The notes under the pieces were generated by a model, which ran no database searches, was not told the origin of the DNA, and was given only the letters and a program-made list of their open reading frames with translations. From Gnetum montanum (Eukaryota; Streptophyta; Gnetopsida; Gnetales; Gnetaceae), in contig MNCI01002956.1 of the NCBI GenBank assembly GCA_015680685.1, forward strand, positions 223,844 through 287,843: 64,000 nt of DNA. Direction: 5' to 3'. The position numbers and the translations under genes are program-made. Positions 35,969 to 47,875 of the stretch are shown here, one piece after another. Each line of letters opens with the position of its first letter. Position 1 is the first letter of the stretch.

Positions 35969-37037
35969 TGTATTGACATTTTGGTATGTCAAAAACTTAA
36001 GAAAAATGGAGACCATAGTTTGGTTTTTTATGTGTTAATCTTGTAGGGCATGAATGAAACTCAAGGAAATGAAATCTACAATGAGGTATTAAAATGGAAA
36101 GTACATAGGAAAGATGAGAGCATGGATAAGTATGAAAGAAAATGAAGGCTACAAGTTAAATGAAGAAGCTTTGAGGTTTGGGAAGAAGGTAAATTGATGG
36201 AAGGAAGCCTTAGAATTCAAGGAACCAAAAGTTGAAGAAATGTCTACTATTTTTAAGAGATGTTTCCATTGTAGAATAGATGTCTCCCAAGAGACAATAC
36301 ATTCTCTAAGGATACGTCTCTTTAGAATTGAGGCAGATCTCATGTTGGTGTTTTAACTTTGAGAGAGACATTTACACTAGTTGTTGGCTAGTTGTTGCAT
36401 TAATTCTAAGGTATTTTTGAAAACTCTGAAGCTATAAGAAGACATCAAATTCTTGAGAATCATGTTAGAACTATCAACATCAAAGTAATCATTTTCTATT
36501 CTATGTTGTTGTACTTTTGTACTTCATTGTCACATCATTTGATTGATTGATTGTAGTACATGTTCTTCAAAGTACAAAGACCTATAATTTGAGTTACACT
36601 CATTTCTTCTTTTTCTTTCTCTTTCTGTCTTGCCCTATAAGGTTAATGTGCTTCTTGCAAGAAGGCAGATATTGAGACTATTAGAATCCTATGGGATTGA
36701 GTGGTTTTGTAGCATCAAAACACTTTGAAGCAGAGCTCAATTTTGCAAAGGTCATGGAATCCTTAAAAGAATATTTTGAGCTTGTTGGGACCTTATAGGG
36801 TTGAAAGATTTTGTGGTGAAAAAACTCTCCGTAGTAGAGCTCGAATCTCGTAAAGGTTATGATGTCCTCTAAACCACATTTTAGAAGAAATAAAGTCTAG
36901 AGGTGTGCAAGGAATATAACTTTCGAGTGTGAACTACCCAAGTTGGGGAACCATGTAATTTTGGTGTGTTTTGTATGATAGGTTTGACTTAAAACTAGGG
37001 AACTTATTCAACCCCCATTCTAAGTTCTCAATCCTCA
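35969..37037 (+). repeat. Element K (copia type) 5' LTR
   Basis: 1,069 bp, the same length as its partner at 54,579-55,647. It starts TGTATTGACATTTTGG and ends TTCTCAATCCTCA. The decayed primer site (TATGTTGTATCTTGATAC at 37,042-37,059) resembles the initiator-Met tRNA complement used by copia elements. K is interrupted by T2. Confidence 0.85.
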
Positions 37038-37092
37038 AATTATGTTGTATCTTGATACTCTTGCACTTAATATCAACCTTAAAGAGTAAACT

Positions 37093-38340
37093 ATGGAAGG
37101 AACATCCTACACCAAGCCACCAATGTTTGATGGATTTTATTTTGCCTATTGAAAGATGAGGATTCAAGGATTCTTTGAGTTAATGGAGTTTGAGGTTTGG
37201 GAGTCCATCCTCAAAGGTTACACACCACCTATCAATAATGCAACAAAGGCCATCAAACCATGGAGCAATTGTACATCATATGAAAGAGATAAGTTGATGT
37301 ACGATTCCAAAGCAAAAAATTGTTTATATTGTGCATTAAATAAGTCTAAATTTAATAGGATAGCTAGTTGTAGAACTACTAAGAAAATTTGGGAAACCTT
37401 AGAAGCTACTTATGAAGGCACATCCATAGTCAAACAATCTAAAATTTTGGTCTTACAAAGTGAGTATGACAAACTCAAAATGAGAAAAGATGAAAAGATA
37501 AAAGAATATTTATTTAAGGCTAATTATCTAATTTTAGTGATTAGGGGCATAGGCAAGGACTTTCCTAAGAGTGATGTGATAATAAAAGTTATTCAAACAC
37601 TCCAACCTAAGTTTAGACCTAAGGTTACAACTATGGAAGAAATTACGGATTTTTCAATCTTAAAATTCAAAGAACTCCAAAGTGCTCTTATTGCTTATGA
37701 AATGAATCTCATAAGTGAAGGGATAATAAAATAAAAATTCATTACCTTGGACTCAACATCCAAAGAGAAGGACATGAAAGATCAAAAAGTGAATAATCAG
37801 GAAGAAATCNNNNNNTGGCCTATGAATGTTCTAGTAATGGTAGGTTACAATGGAAAGATGACAATGATATGGATACAAAAAAGACCAACCTTTACACAAG
37901 TTGGGATGATGAAGAACCAAGTGATGATATGGATGATTCTACAAAAGATTCACATCTCATTTGTATGGTCCTCATAGATGATAATAATAGCCTCTTAGAT
38001 GATGATCAATCTAAAAATGATGAAGAAAGATATGACCTTTTGTATAAGGAACTTCTATCTTTTTAAAGTTTCTATATAAAGTTATATGAACAATTAAAAA
38101 CAAAGGATAAATATATTCCTTCACTAAATGTAAATATTTTAGATCTCACAAAAGAAATCTTAGACTTAAGGGCTGAGAATGAAAAACTAACCTTGACTTA
38201 TGAGCAGGCTAGGTAAGAACTTGTAGACATTAAACTTATAAATGAAATGTTGGTTAAAGGAAAGGAATCTCTTCAAATAGTTCTTGGGCAAGGAAGAAGT
38301 GAAATTGATAAAAGTGGACTAGGTTTCTATAAATAAGAAT
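37093..38340 (+). pseudogene. Element K gag (UBN2-type) and coiled coil
   Basis: The start ATG at 37,093 reads MEGTSYTKPPMFDGFYFAY, a stop replacing the expected Trp, then an open frame to 37,731 (192 codons from 37,156). This has the plant copia gag layout: WSNCTSYERDKLMYDSKA, IWETLEATYEGT, LQSEYDKLKMRKDEKI, GIGKDFPKSDVIIKVIQTL. A 6-N gap (37,810-37,815) lies after it. Then an acidic stretch (WDDEEPSDDMDD) and a coiled-coil-like region (ILDLRAENEKLTLTYEQAR) end at 38,340 with SEIDKSGLGFYK, as in other copia gag-pol proteins. Neither a zinc knuckle nor a protease can be seen after it. Confidence 0.8.
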
Positions 38341-39359
38341 AAGGATCCCCACAAAAAGCATCAGAACAAAAGGTTCCTTCAAAGATTAAGGTAACTACTA
38401 GCACTTCATTTACCCAAAAGGTAATGTTAAAGTATATATCTTTTATCCAAATATAAGGATTAGGTGCTATTATTACAATAAATTTAGACATAAAAATGGA
38501 ATTTTAATTTGAATTATTATCATCTAAATACTTGGATATATCACAAAAATCCTTGGTCTTATCAAAATTTGTATAGAAAGAAAGTTGTGCAGGATAACAA
38601 GATAAAGGATAATGAAATGAGGAAGGTATGGAGAATTAACAAGAAGGAAGATGATAAAAAGAAAATCCTCTCAAATGTGTTTGCCAAAGGAAGCCAATCC
38701 TTGTAAATAGATGAAATTTTTATGAGATACCTCAAAAGAGGGATCTCATTCTCAATCTTCCTATACATCTCTTCCTCCTCTTCAGCAAGGAAGGTAAGTA
38801 GAGGTAAGTATTTAATTCACTATCTTTTAAGACTATAATCCTTAGCAGCTATCCTTGAGCCTTCTCTTGTTGAACCCCACCTTGATAAGACATCTTCTTG
38901 AAGACATATCCTATGAGACATCTATTTTTCAAAAGAGACATCTACTCAGAGATGTCTACTTCTCAAATGAGACGACTCCTTGTGTTTCCTTTTGTCATGG
39001 TAGAGACGTCTACTTCTCAAAGTAGATGTCTACATATGTTTTTAAAGCACAACATAGACATATATCTTTTAAAGGATACATCCATCTTTCCATTTAAAAT
39101 CCTCATTTAGTGCTATTAGAAAAGTCCAAACCCTTAGTTTACATTCATTCAAACATAGATGTCTAAGGGGAGATGACTAGGGTTTTACCAGCAGCTACGC
39201 ATTGTGCTATTTCTTCAACATGCATGGCCCATAAGAAGGTAGCAATGTTAAGAGCACCACCTAAGAGGGGTGAGAAGTAAAAAAAAGCTTCTACCAACAC
39301 TATAAAGATCTACAATCCTTAGTTTAGATTAGTTAGCACCCAACACTAGTTTGAGGTAA
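38341..39359 (+). other. Element K internal noncoding region
   Basis: No integrase or RT similarity found. GATGTCTACTTCTCAAA-like phrases recur at 38,925-39,080 and share words with the K LTR (ATGTCTCCCAAGAGA), so part may be LTR-derived. Confidence 0.4.
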
Positions 39360-40770
39360 CTTGAATCGTTTCTATCATTTCTACATGTTCTCTTTCTTTT
39401 CCATATCATAAATAGAAGGAGTTAATGAGTTTCTTCTAAGTATTGAATTGGGATACCTTCATTTATATGAATTTTTGTGTGCCCAAAATTCTCATCAAAG
39501 AATTTCACTATAACATTTTTATTACAAGTGCTTTTAATGGGGCCTTCACTACCATGATTGGGGATTTGCTAATTGATGTGTCTTCTCAAGTTGTTAATGC
39601 ATTACTTAGGATTTCTAGTGTTGATGTGTTAGAGTCACCATTAATTATATGAGTAAAATTTTTATGAATGGTATGATTCCAGTTTTCCAAGATGAATTTT
39701 GTGATGCATTGTTTGGGAAGTTAGTGTCTCTTCATTGTGGGAGGATTTATAGGATATAGATGACCCTAGATGCTTTCATCTTATCACTCATTGTTTTGTG
39801 TAACATCATTTTAAAAGGGGGAAGCTATAATTATTTATTGCCAATTTAGTCATTTATTTTATAATGCCTTCTTATAGGACAATAATTAGACTTGGATCAT
39901 ACTCTTTTTTGTGACATGTTGGGCTTATTCACCAAGGAGAAAACCCTTGGGCATCCTCACCTCATCAATTTGTTGATTTAACAAAGGGGTGTACCCATTC
40001 CTAACATGCCTTTGCTTAAAGTCAAGAGTAGCCTTAGTGAGTATTCAAAGAAGGGGAGCTTCACTCATGTTGAAGAAGTAGAAACTAGCACCAAGCCTCA
40101 AAAGTCCCAAAAGAAGAGATCTACTTCACCATCTAGAGCATCTCCTTAATTGAGAAGGTCAAAATAAACTAGTAAGCAAATGAGATCTTTGTTGAAGAAG
40201 TTTCTTAGGCCATTTTTGCATACCTTAGGGATGATTAGTAGGAATCTCTCTTACCTCTGTAAGAGAACAAACACTACTAGTGTACCTCTTCCTCTTGATA
40301 GGTGATAGTTTAAGGAGATCACCACTCCTCCAATTTTAGATAATGAGGAGGACCTTCCTACCTCATCCAAACATTTAGCAGTAGTTACGCCTTCTTAGGC
40401 ATATGATTTGAGAAATTCCAATGATTTAGATGAGCCTAATGCACCATCGGCATGTATCCAAGGGGAGCTTCCTAATCTCATGCAGGCTAGACCTAGTTCC
40501 CATCATCTAGATGATGCTCCAATGACATTTGAGCAATAGGCTATGAAGAGCATCTATGGGAATACCTCTCAATGGAGACTTACTAATCCCATAACCTATC
40601 AGAGGAAGGGTGCTTCCTCCTCCTCTAAGCTAGCTCCATCCTAGTAGGATCCACTGGCTACGTCTTGATTTCAAGTGAAACTTCTTCCACCAAAGGCTCT
40701 AGTTTAGCTACCTTCTTCAGATGGTGACAGTGAGCATCAGGTCTCTAGCTCTAGTACCAGTAGTGATGAT
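39360..40770 (+). pseudogene. Element K extra ORF, plant transposon-protein-like (split by T2)
   Basis: Decayed reading frame in the place where pol would be. The open piece 39,443-39,652 reads LIKEFHYNIFITSAFNGAFT, then IDVSSQVVNALLRI. It resembles the domain found in many plant transposon-associated proteins (EFYANI, GAFTT, V-x-G, D-V-S-P). A later piece near 39,900-39,960 (FCDMLGLFTKEKTLGHPHLI) fits the same domain's end. From about 40,010 to 40,770 the product is Ser/Thr/Pro-rich. The frame is cut at 40,770 by T2 and continues at 54,080 with an acidic DDEEDTYRRS stretch, ending at 54,173. Family assignment is tentative. Confidence 0.5.
40766..40770. other. T2 target-site duplication, left copy
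   Basis: ATGAT directly before the T2 LTR. The same ATGAT follows the other LTR at 54,080-54,084. A 5-bp duplication is standard for gypsy integration. Confidence 0.85.
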
Positions 40771-42000
40771 TGTACCGTCCGAAATCATCGATCTCTGGTT
40801 AGAAGGAAACAGAGACCGTGGGATCACCGGACATGCATAGAAGACCCTACCTTCACCTGAGGGCGAGCTGGAATGAACGAAGGTAGAGTACCATGGGTGG
40901 TCCGCACGCAGATCAGACAAGGATTTCCCCGAATGTACACTGAAGTGTTATATGCTGGGTTATGCGTAAATGGCGTAACAGACATAAATCAGAGTGTAAA
41001 TAGTGTAATTGATGCGAACAGAGCGTAAACGTAAACAGGCGTAAATAGAATACGTACAACAATTAATGCAAACTGTAAATGATTTTGGGAAGAAAATGTA
41101 ACAATGGAATTATAGAATGAGAGTACAATGCACCGGTCTAATGTAGTTGTGACTGGAACACAGGGTGGATGAAAAGCCCCAGTGAATGCAAGGATGACTA
41201 TGGGCTGGTTCACACTGTAGGCACAGCGTAGAGACTGTATGCTAAGCGTACAAGGTTGTCCAGCGTAAAAGGTTTCTACTCTAGTTCTCAGCGTCTCTGC
41301 TCTCTCGTGCGCTCTGAATGTTTTGCCGACCCCCCCCCCCACTCTAGTGAAAAATTGGGGCTTTTATACAGGTTTTGATGCTAGACTCGGGTTGGGCGAC
41401 ACGTGATGCGTTGACCCGGTGCAAAAGCATAAAATTTACAAGTGTACAGTATGTTACATTTTTCGGGCGTATACGCTGCATCTGATGGGCATAGACTCTA
41501 GGCGTATACGCTGGGCGTATACGTTGGATGTGTTGAGCGTATGCGAACTTAGGCGTAGATGCTGTGGACACTGGCCATATACACTGATGGTGGTTGGGCG
41601 TATACGCTGATGGTTGCTGCCTTGTGCCAAATCTTGCCCTATAGTGCTATTTTCATGCCATCTTTGGAGGTTTCATGTTGGGCGTATACATCTGTTGTAC
41701 TTGCTAAGCATACATGTGAGGCGTATACGCTGAGCATATACACTGGGCATCTACGTTAGGCATCTATGCTAGATGTGTACGCTGAGAATGTCGAGCGTAT
41801 ACGCTGGGCATATACGCTGTGGATGTGAACTTAAGCGTATATGCTGGGCATATATGCTAAGACTGCAAACTTGGTGAAAATTAAGTATTTTGATCTCCGA
41901 AGTTGCCATGTCACACCAAATGTAGCTGTAGTCGTCTGTGGGTCCCAGGGACCTGCTTCTTGTCAGAGAAGTACTAAGCTTGAAATTTTGTGGTGTTTCA
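40771..42000 (-). repeat. T2 3' LTR (minus orientation)
   Basis: 1,230 bp, paired with 52,838-54,079. In plus orientation it runs TGTACCGTCCGAAATC to GGTGTTTCA. It holds a minus-strand TATA box and at least five GCGTATACGC palindromes between 41,465 and 41,805. The 167-codon minus frame at 42,272-41,769 crosses the LTR edge and is not a gene. Confidence 0.9.
41361..41368 (-). promoter_or_regulatory. TATA box of the T2 3' LTR
   Basis: TATAAAAG on the minus strand, repeated at the same place in the 5' LTR (53,427-53,434). Confidence 0.65.
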
Positions 42001-42075
42001 TTGGCCCCTCTTTGTTGACGCTTGGAGGAATCAACCCGAGAAGCATCGACAAAGAAGTACAAAACACCATAAGCA
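42001..42075 (-). promoter_or_regulatory. T2 polypurine tract inside an inverted repeat
   Basis: Minus-strand CAACAAAGAGGGGCCAA directly before the TG of the 3' LTR. About 40 bases further, GGTGTTTTGTACTTCTTTGTC (minus strand, 42,071-42,051) is its imperfect reverse complement. The layout is as in T1 at 29,525-29,612. Confidence 0.7.
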
Positions 42076-42989
42076 CCTTGATAGAGATTTTTTCCTTTGC
42101 CACTTGACCAGACGTCATCGCACCATGTCCAGTAGTACATGGGATTTCGAGAAGTAAGGTTTGTATTTGGATGGGGGAATGGAGATTGTGGGGACTGGTA
42201 ACTGGTAGAGAGATTACACTTGGTAAGGGGGATGCTCTGGTGTGTGGCATGCTGATCCTCATCCATAGCCATTATTTAGCAGACTTGGAATCTAGACATG
42301 CGATGTGCGTCCTTTGGCGGAACAAGACTCTTGGTTAGTGTCCAAGAGAACTTATCGGCGAAACCAAGGCCATGTGATGATGCGTTGCATTCTTTGGAGG
42401 AACAAGACCCTTCTTTGGGGAAACTATTGGCGAAGAGCCAAATCCATGTAACTGGATGTTTCTTGATTATTTTTTACATGAGTACTTGGTTCCATGAGAA
42501 CTGCCTTTCCGCCTGGGGCTTATATGGGAAGTGTCAAGGGTCTTGATTACTCTTTTTTCTTTTGGAAGAAATTTGTTTTGATCTTGTACTCATGCTCAAG
42601 TGCTACTGTGTTGCAACTGCTCAAAGGTGTTACAGCGTGCAACGGTATGCTCAAAGGTTTGAGTGTACTGGGTGTATCAGACGTGTGGCTGAGTAGAGTG
42701 TGTCAGTAAGTAGATAGGGAATGTATTGGGAAATGGGGATGTACTAGTGAACGGCTTGATTTAGTCTTGCCTCGTGGGCTATGAACATTGCCTCATCTTG
42801 CTGCTTATGATGGAATGCATTCTTGTACGAAGACCTCTGAGCATCATCCTGCAAACACAACTCCAAGGAGACAAGAAAACCATAAGTGAATAAGCAAGCT
42901 TAGACTTAAACAACAACGGATGGAATTTTAGGCAGCAATGTTGGTAGGATCGTGTGATGGTGGGCGATGCAGTGATTCTGATGAAGCTT
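42076..42989 (-). other. T2 3' untranslated region with a ~79-bp tandem duplication
   Basis: No gene seen. 42,298-42,376 and 42,377-42,455 repeat GGAACAAGACTCTT / GGAACAAGACCCTT and TCGGCGAA / TTGGCGAA. Confidence 0.5.
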
Positions 42990-43345
42990 GAATGTGGCTG
43001 CAGATTGAAGAACCAGAGATGGAGTTGTCTGTTTATAGTCTTAGCAGACTATCATGGGTTAGTTTTATGTCATAACCCGTTGGACATTGCCCGTTTAGCG
43101 TCGTGGCAGACGTTGCATTGCCAGTTTCTAGTCTTAGCGGACCGCGAAGAGGCAAACCAGTTTATAGTCTTGGCGGACTCTGGTGAATGCAACTGTGGCA
43201 GTTTACTATTGTGCTGGACGGGGTGCTAGTTTATCATCATTGCAAACACTGTGTGGTATTAGTTTATCGTCATGATGCCGGGACGAGCTGTGGTATCAGT
43301 TTTAAGTCACAATCCAGGACTATTCTGTGGTGTCAGTTTATAGTC
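42990..43345 (-). repeat. AAACTAGCA-type repeat cluster behind T2 integrase
   Basis: About eight copies of GTTTATAGTCTTAGCGGAC / GTTTATCGTCATGATG-like units, 30-45 bp apart. This is the inverted counterpart of the T1 cluster at 28,240-28,575. Confidence 0.7.
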
Positions 43346-43499
43346 GTAACCCCAAGACTTGCACGTACCTCACTTTGTTCAGACATAGAATGGCTTCAGA
43401 AATGAATGATTGGTTAGATTTGAAAACTCATTTCCTTCCATATCAGCTATCTTAAATGCTCCATTGTCAAATGCTTTAGTGACCAAGTAAGGCACTTCC

Positions 43500-44175
43500 T
43501 AGTTGGCTAAGAATTTGTCCGGGTGTTCCCGAACGGCTTTAAGTACAAGGTCACCTTCTTTGATAGGACGCTTATGAATGTCATGCCAATGTCACTGCCA
43601 TTGTTGTTTTTGGTACCATTCGATCTAATCGAGCGCATGTATGCATTCCTCCTCCACCGAATCCAGGTCAATGATACGCAGATCATTGTTCTGTCCGTCA
43701 TCGAGGAGTCCACAAAGTGTGATCTCTAAAGATGGTACCTGCAATTCTAGGGGTAAAACAGCTTCTGAACCGTAAACAAGACTATACGGTGTCTTACCTG
43801 TTGAAGTTTGATGTGTAGTATGGTATGCCCACAATGTGTATACCAATTTTTTGTGCCATCTTCGCTTGCTTTGGGTAAGCATCTTTTTGAGTATTGTAAT
43901 AATCGTTTTGTTTGTTGCCTCTGCTTGCCCGTTGCTCTAAGGATAGTAAGGGGATGAAAACGAGTGTTTAATCCCTAGACTGTCACAAAAGGTTTTGGTC
44001 TCGGCACTGCTAAATTGTGGCCCGTTGTCAGTGATGATTGTCATGGGAATGCCAAAGCGGGTTACCATGTTTTCGAGAATGAAATTGCATACGTGTTTAG
44101 ATGTAGTTTTTCGAAGAGGAGCAGCTTCTACCCACTTTCTGAAATATTTTTTTGTAGTTATAATAAAACTATGCC
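43500..44175 (-). pseudogene. T2 integrase, C-terminal two thirds
   Basis: Minus-strand integrase core from GHSFIITTKKYFRKWVEA, through TRFGIPMTIITDNGPQF (second catalytic Asp) and SSPYYP, one TAG where Gln is expected, then NGQAEATNK with the catalytic Glu intact. KTPYSLVYGSEAVLPLEL and EEECIHALD follow. It lacks the His-Cys domain and the first Asp: sequence upstream of GHSF (from 44,175 up) is antisense-gene DNA. A deletion has therefore removed RT, both RNase H domains, the integrase N-terminus and the start of the antisense gene in one step. The minus frame 44,263-43,937 is a chimera across this junction. Confidence 0.85.
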
Positions 44176-47100
44176 CCACAGAAGATGAGGGTGTTATGGT
44201 CTTCATAGAAGACATCGACGAGGGATCGTTTGTGAATGAGGATGGTTCTTCTCGCGGGCCCAAGTCTACACACCCGTTAGCGCGTGTGTGGGCACAATTT
44301 CCACAAGGACAGGACTACCTCAACAACACTTTATTCTTGGCTACATGTGCACACACACTATTCTAGAACCCTCCTGGCAAAGTGTACCAAGTGGATAGGT
44401 AGGACCATTTAAGTTTGTTGTTTCTTTTCGTCATTTGGTATTTGCTTCTGCTTTGACATCCATTTGTTTGTAGGCCTAAAGTTAACCCAGACGGAACGTG
44501 TGTTGAGGATGAAGGGCTTGCTCTAGCTCACACTACTCTAGAGGCATTTATGGCAGGTCCCACCCTTCATGGATTCGTATTAGGTCAAACAAAAGGCGCT
44601 ATTGTTCATTTTCACAAATAGTTCTCTAGAGCATTCGCGATGTGCCAACCTCGTAGATGGTTGCATGAAGATTGGTCAGACAGGGAACCAATCTTCCCCC
44701 ATGACTCTGGCTTAGGTAGCATATCCAAGTCCACAAATAATGGTAAATGACAATATTTCCTAGATGTGCTAACGTGTTTGTTCCACTGTTGGGAGTTATA
44801 CTGATATGATGATTTCGAATTGTATTTGTAGTTAATGTACCTCCTGGCGGGGACCCTGTCACAACGAGGCGAACTGAAACCACCCTATCAATGAAGTTTG
44901 GGAAGGTCAATAAGGCTCAAAAATGGTTGCGTACCCATGCCTTGCCATCTATTATTCATTGCTTAGATAATGCTGGCCTCATGGAGCTCTTCACGACCCC
45001 GAGTTCTGATGTATCAATAACAGAAATGATCAGGATCATGGATTCTTTTAATGAGTCTGTCTCCTATTATAGCACCTAGATTAAGGGTGTTAAGATTGTT
45101 TTCCATCTGTCACTTGAATTCTTTTTGAACTTATTTGGTGTACCGGTAGATGGTATAAATGTAGCTTTAGACAGGGCTCATAAAGAGCTCCAAACGGTTC
45201 GTGAATTGGAGGACTGGCTAGGCATGGCCAAGGGTGCCAAGGGATTCCTAATGCAGGGGAAATCAAAAGTTGAAGAGGTGAATGAACTATATCCCCTATT
45301 TAGGGTGCGAGTGTTCCCAAAATCCTTGTCCCAGGTTCAGAGTCTTGTGGTCGAAGCTGTACGCATCATGCAAACTATCCTAGAAACCGGAGCGCACTAT
45401 AATTGGGCCCAATTTTTGTTATCAGGCCTGCATAAGAAGATAGTGTGATTGCACTTGAATGTCGAGGCACAGTCCCACTTCACCTTTGCCTTTTTTGCCG
45501 GTTACCTGTGCCACTTAGCCAAGTTTCTGGTAGTTCGCGCAGACAACAAGTATGTTCTACGGGATCGGAGTCAACTATCCCGCCCATGGATCAACCACTT
45601 GTTTGAAGTTGCCAAGTCCTAAGACCCTCCTAAGGGAATTGATGAATCCATGTCTATTACGATAGGGGGGTCATCGGGTACCTCAATTCACACTCGCGAT
45701 AGTTTGGGATTAGAGCCAGATGATGTGCCTTTCACTGCGAGAAGAGCTGAGTGGGTTATCAAAGAAATCGTTGGCCAGGCCAGATTGAAGCTGAAGAGAC
45801 ACGAACACTCAACTGAGGAAGTCTTGAATGTGAACAAGCCACGAGTGAAGCGCATACGATTTAAGATACCTGGTAAGTAAACTTTGCACACTTATTGCTT
45901 TATTGTTTTCATTTGGTTCATAATTTTTACTTTGATTGCTTACATGCCACTGATACCCTCGGACTTGATTCGAGAATTGAGGAAGTAGGCATTAGAGACA
46001 ATTACTGAAGAGGAGGAGACTAACACGGAGCGAAATAATGAGGAAAATTTGGAGAAGGTTCAGGGAGGAGGAACAGAGGAGTTGAAGGAAAACACCACAG
46101 AAACTGAACTGTTGGATGACCAGGGTGGTGTTGACTAAATGTTTAGCAGCTTTCTTAAGGGGAAGCTAGACTTAGGTGATCCCCCAGAGGGTGACAAGGA
46201 GCACGGTATGTTTTATTTTATTTTATTTTATATTGCTTCGTTAGTTGTCGTTTCCATGGTGTTCTACTTTTTCGTTTTCAATTCTTTCAGATGAGGGCAG
46301 CAAAACCAGGATAGTGCAGTTGGACGTACCTATGAAAATGGTTCCTCCTAAAAGGACTGCAGAGGTTCATGCCTCTCGCACTCGTGGGCCATTTACTTGG
46401 ATAGAAATGCCAAGTAAGATGGATTTTGTGGCTAGAATCGCAAAAGAATTTGTTGAACGAATTCAGGAGGTCCACCCTGAAATAGGTATAACATTTTTGA
46501 ATCGTTTGCCATTTTAGAGTTTCACACCCTGTTTTTGTTGTCTTAACGTTTGACCTTTTCGTATGCATAGGTGCCAAACTAAGGTGGGACCCTTCTGAGA
46601 CCATCAGCATAGAGAATTCACCCACACTCTCCTCGGAAGTGGAGCAGGTGCCAAGACCTGTTTATGAGGAGGTGGCGGAAGGTCTTGTGCACAATGCCAA
46701 GTCACTGTGGACCTGTAGGCGTTCTGTCGAATAGTTGTGGCTACATATTCAAGTAAAGAAAAAGGAAGTCTCCGAGTTATCCATTGAACGTGACGATCTT
46801 AAGGCTCGGTATGAGTTCGCCTCTGCCAAACTAAGCAGTGATCGCTCTTGGCGGACCTCCGAGGTTACATATACCAGGTATTGGAATCTGCTCAATCGTC
46901 ATGCATCACTAACATGGAGATTAGCAGAGTGTAAGGCCCAAATAGATCTCCTGAACCTCAAATGTCAAGACTGGAAAGCTTTCACTTCCAAGGTTCTCAA
47001 GTGGGGTCAGGATGAGAAGAATCACAAACATCATTACAAGAAGTCGTTAAAGGAAGTATCCATTGAAAAGTGGCAACTAGAAATGTTTGGGGAGGGTTTG

Positions 47101-47554
47101 GGTCTGCGCTCTGCTTTTGATACTTTTGCCCAAAACACAACTGTTGAGATGGAATTTCCTACAAGGGTGATTACGACCGCTTTTGGGAAAGTGTCGGTGG
47201 GTGAATTCCCTTTGAAATGTCCTACCTAGTCAGTTGTTGACAAGGGAAAGGCCTTGGCAGACGTTGACCTAGGCCTTGATGGGACAGATTGGACTAGTGT
47301 CTCAGAAGAGGAGATCCTTCGTCGGCTGGAATTTGGCTTAGGGGGATCTCCTATGGTAAGTATTTTGTCATTATGAAATTGATTTGCTAAACAATGTTTG
47401 AAATTTTGGCATTCTCTTATTCTTAGATTGATTGTTCTTTTTGTATTTTCAGGATGAAGGCGGTGACGATGTCGAAGAGGCTGGCCCCAGTGGAGCGGGG
47501 GTCCCTGATGCCAGCAGATCTAAAGGGGACGATCCTCCCGTCCCAGATGCTTAG
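44175..47554 (+). pseudogene. T2 antisense gene AG: exons 2 (tail) to 8
   Basis: Plus-strand gene inside a minus-strand element, orthologous to 23,794-19,389. Proposed exons: 44,175-44,398 (5'-truncated); 44,474-44,742; 44,832-45,872; 45,996-46,205; 46,291-46,485; 46,571-47,355; 47,453-47,554 (TAG). All six introns are GT-AG, short (75-123 bp) and T-rich, with phases 2,1,1,1,1,0 that agree across each junction. The first exon keeps the end of the FCP1-like domain (DYLNNTLFLA, NPPGKV); the next aligns to its tail. The 1,041-bp exon carries FLNLFGVPVDG, ETGAHYNWAQFL and AGYLCHLAKFL. Exon 6 has RGPFTWIEMPSKMDFVARI; exon 7 is 785 bp, charged and helical (KKKEVSELSIERDDLKARYE, EEEILRRLEFGLG); exon 8 is acidic. 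A few stops (44,364, 44,619, 45,078, 45,446, 45,620, 46,136, 46,732, 47,227) remain. Confidence 0.75.
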
Positions 47555-47870
47555 TTTTTAGTTTTGTTTTTAGTTTTTTTTTTGTTATAACACTATTCTA
47601 ACTCAAATTTATACAAGAATTGTAAATTGGAAACTTCGAGTTATGTTACAGATGGATGAAAACAGTTAACTCTCGTAATTGTACATCGTTGCATGTATAT
47701 ATATAAAAATTATTTTTGTTGATTTTAAGTTTAATTGCAGACATGACACGACAATATAAAATTTTTTGGTTTGTCTTTTCGTTTTATTTTTGTGAGAGTA
47801 ATGCATAGATGTAATCATAAGTTGGAGTATAATGATAAACAAAAGAGGCCAACAAAGTATAAGTGTGTGA
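47555..47870 (+). other. 3' flank of the T2 antisense gene
   Basis: T-rich directly after the stop, then AT-rich with no open frame. It probably contains the 3' end of the antisense transcript; AATAAA-like ATAATGATAAAC occurs near 47,828. No gene. Confidence 0.35.
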
Positions 47871-47875
47871 ACTAG

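Noticed and set aside
41769-42272. 167-codon minus-strand frame
   Set aside because: Crosses the T2 LTR/3'-untranslated boundary and includes GCGTATACGC repeats; nothing in T1 corresponds.
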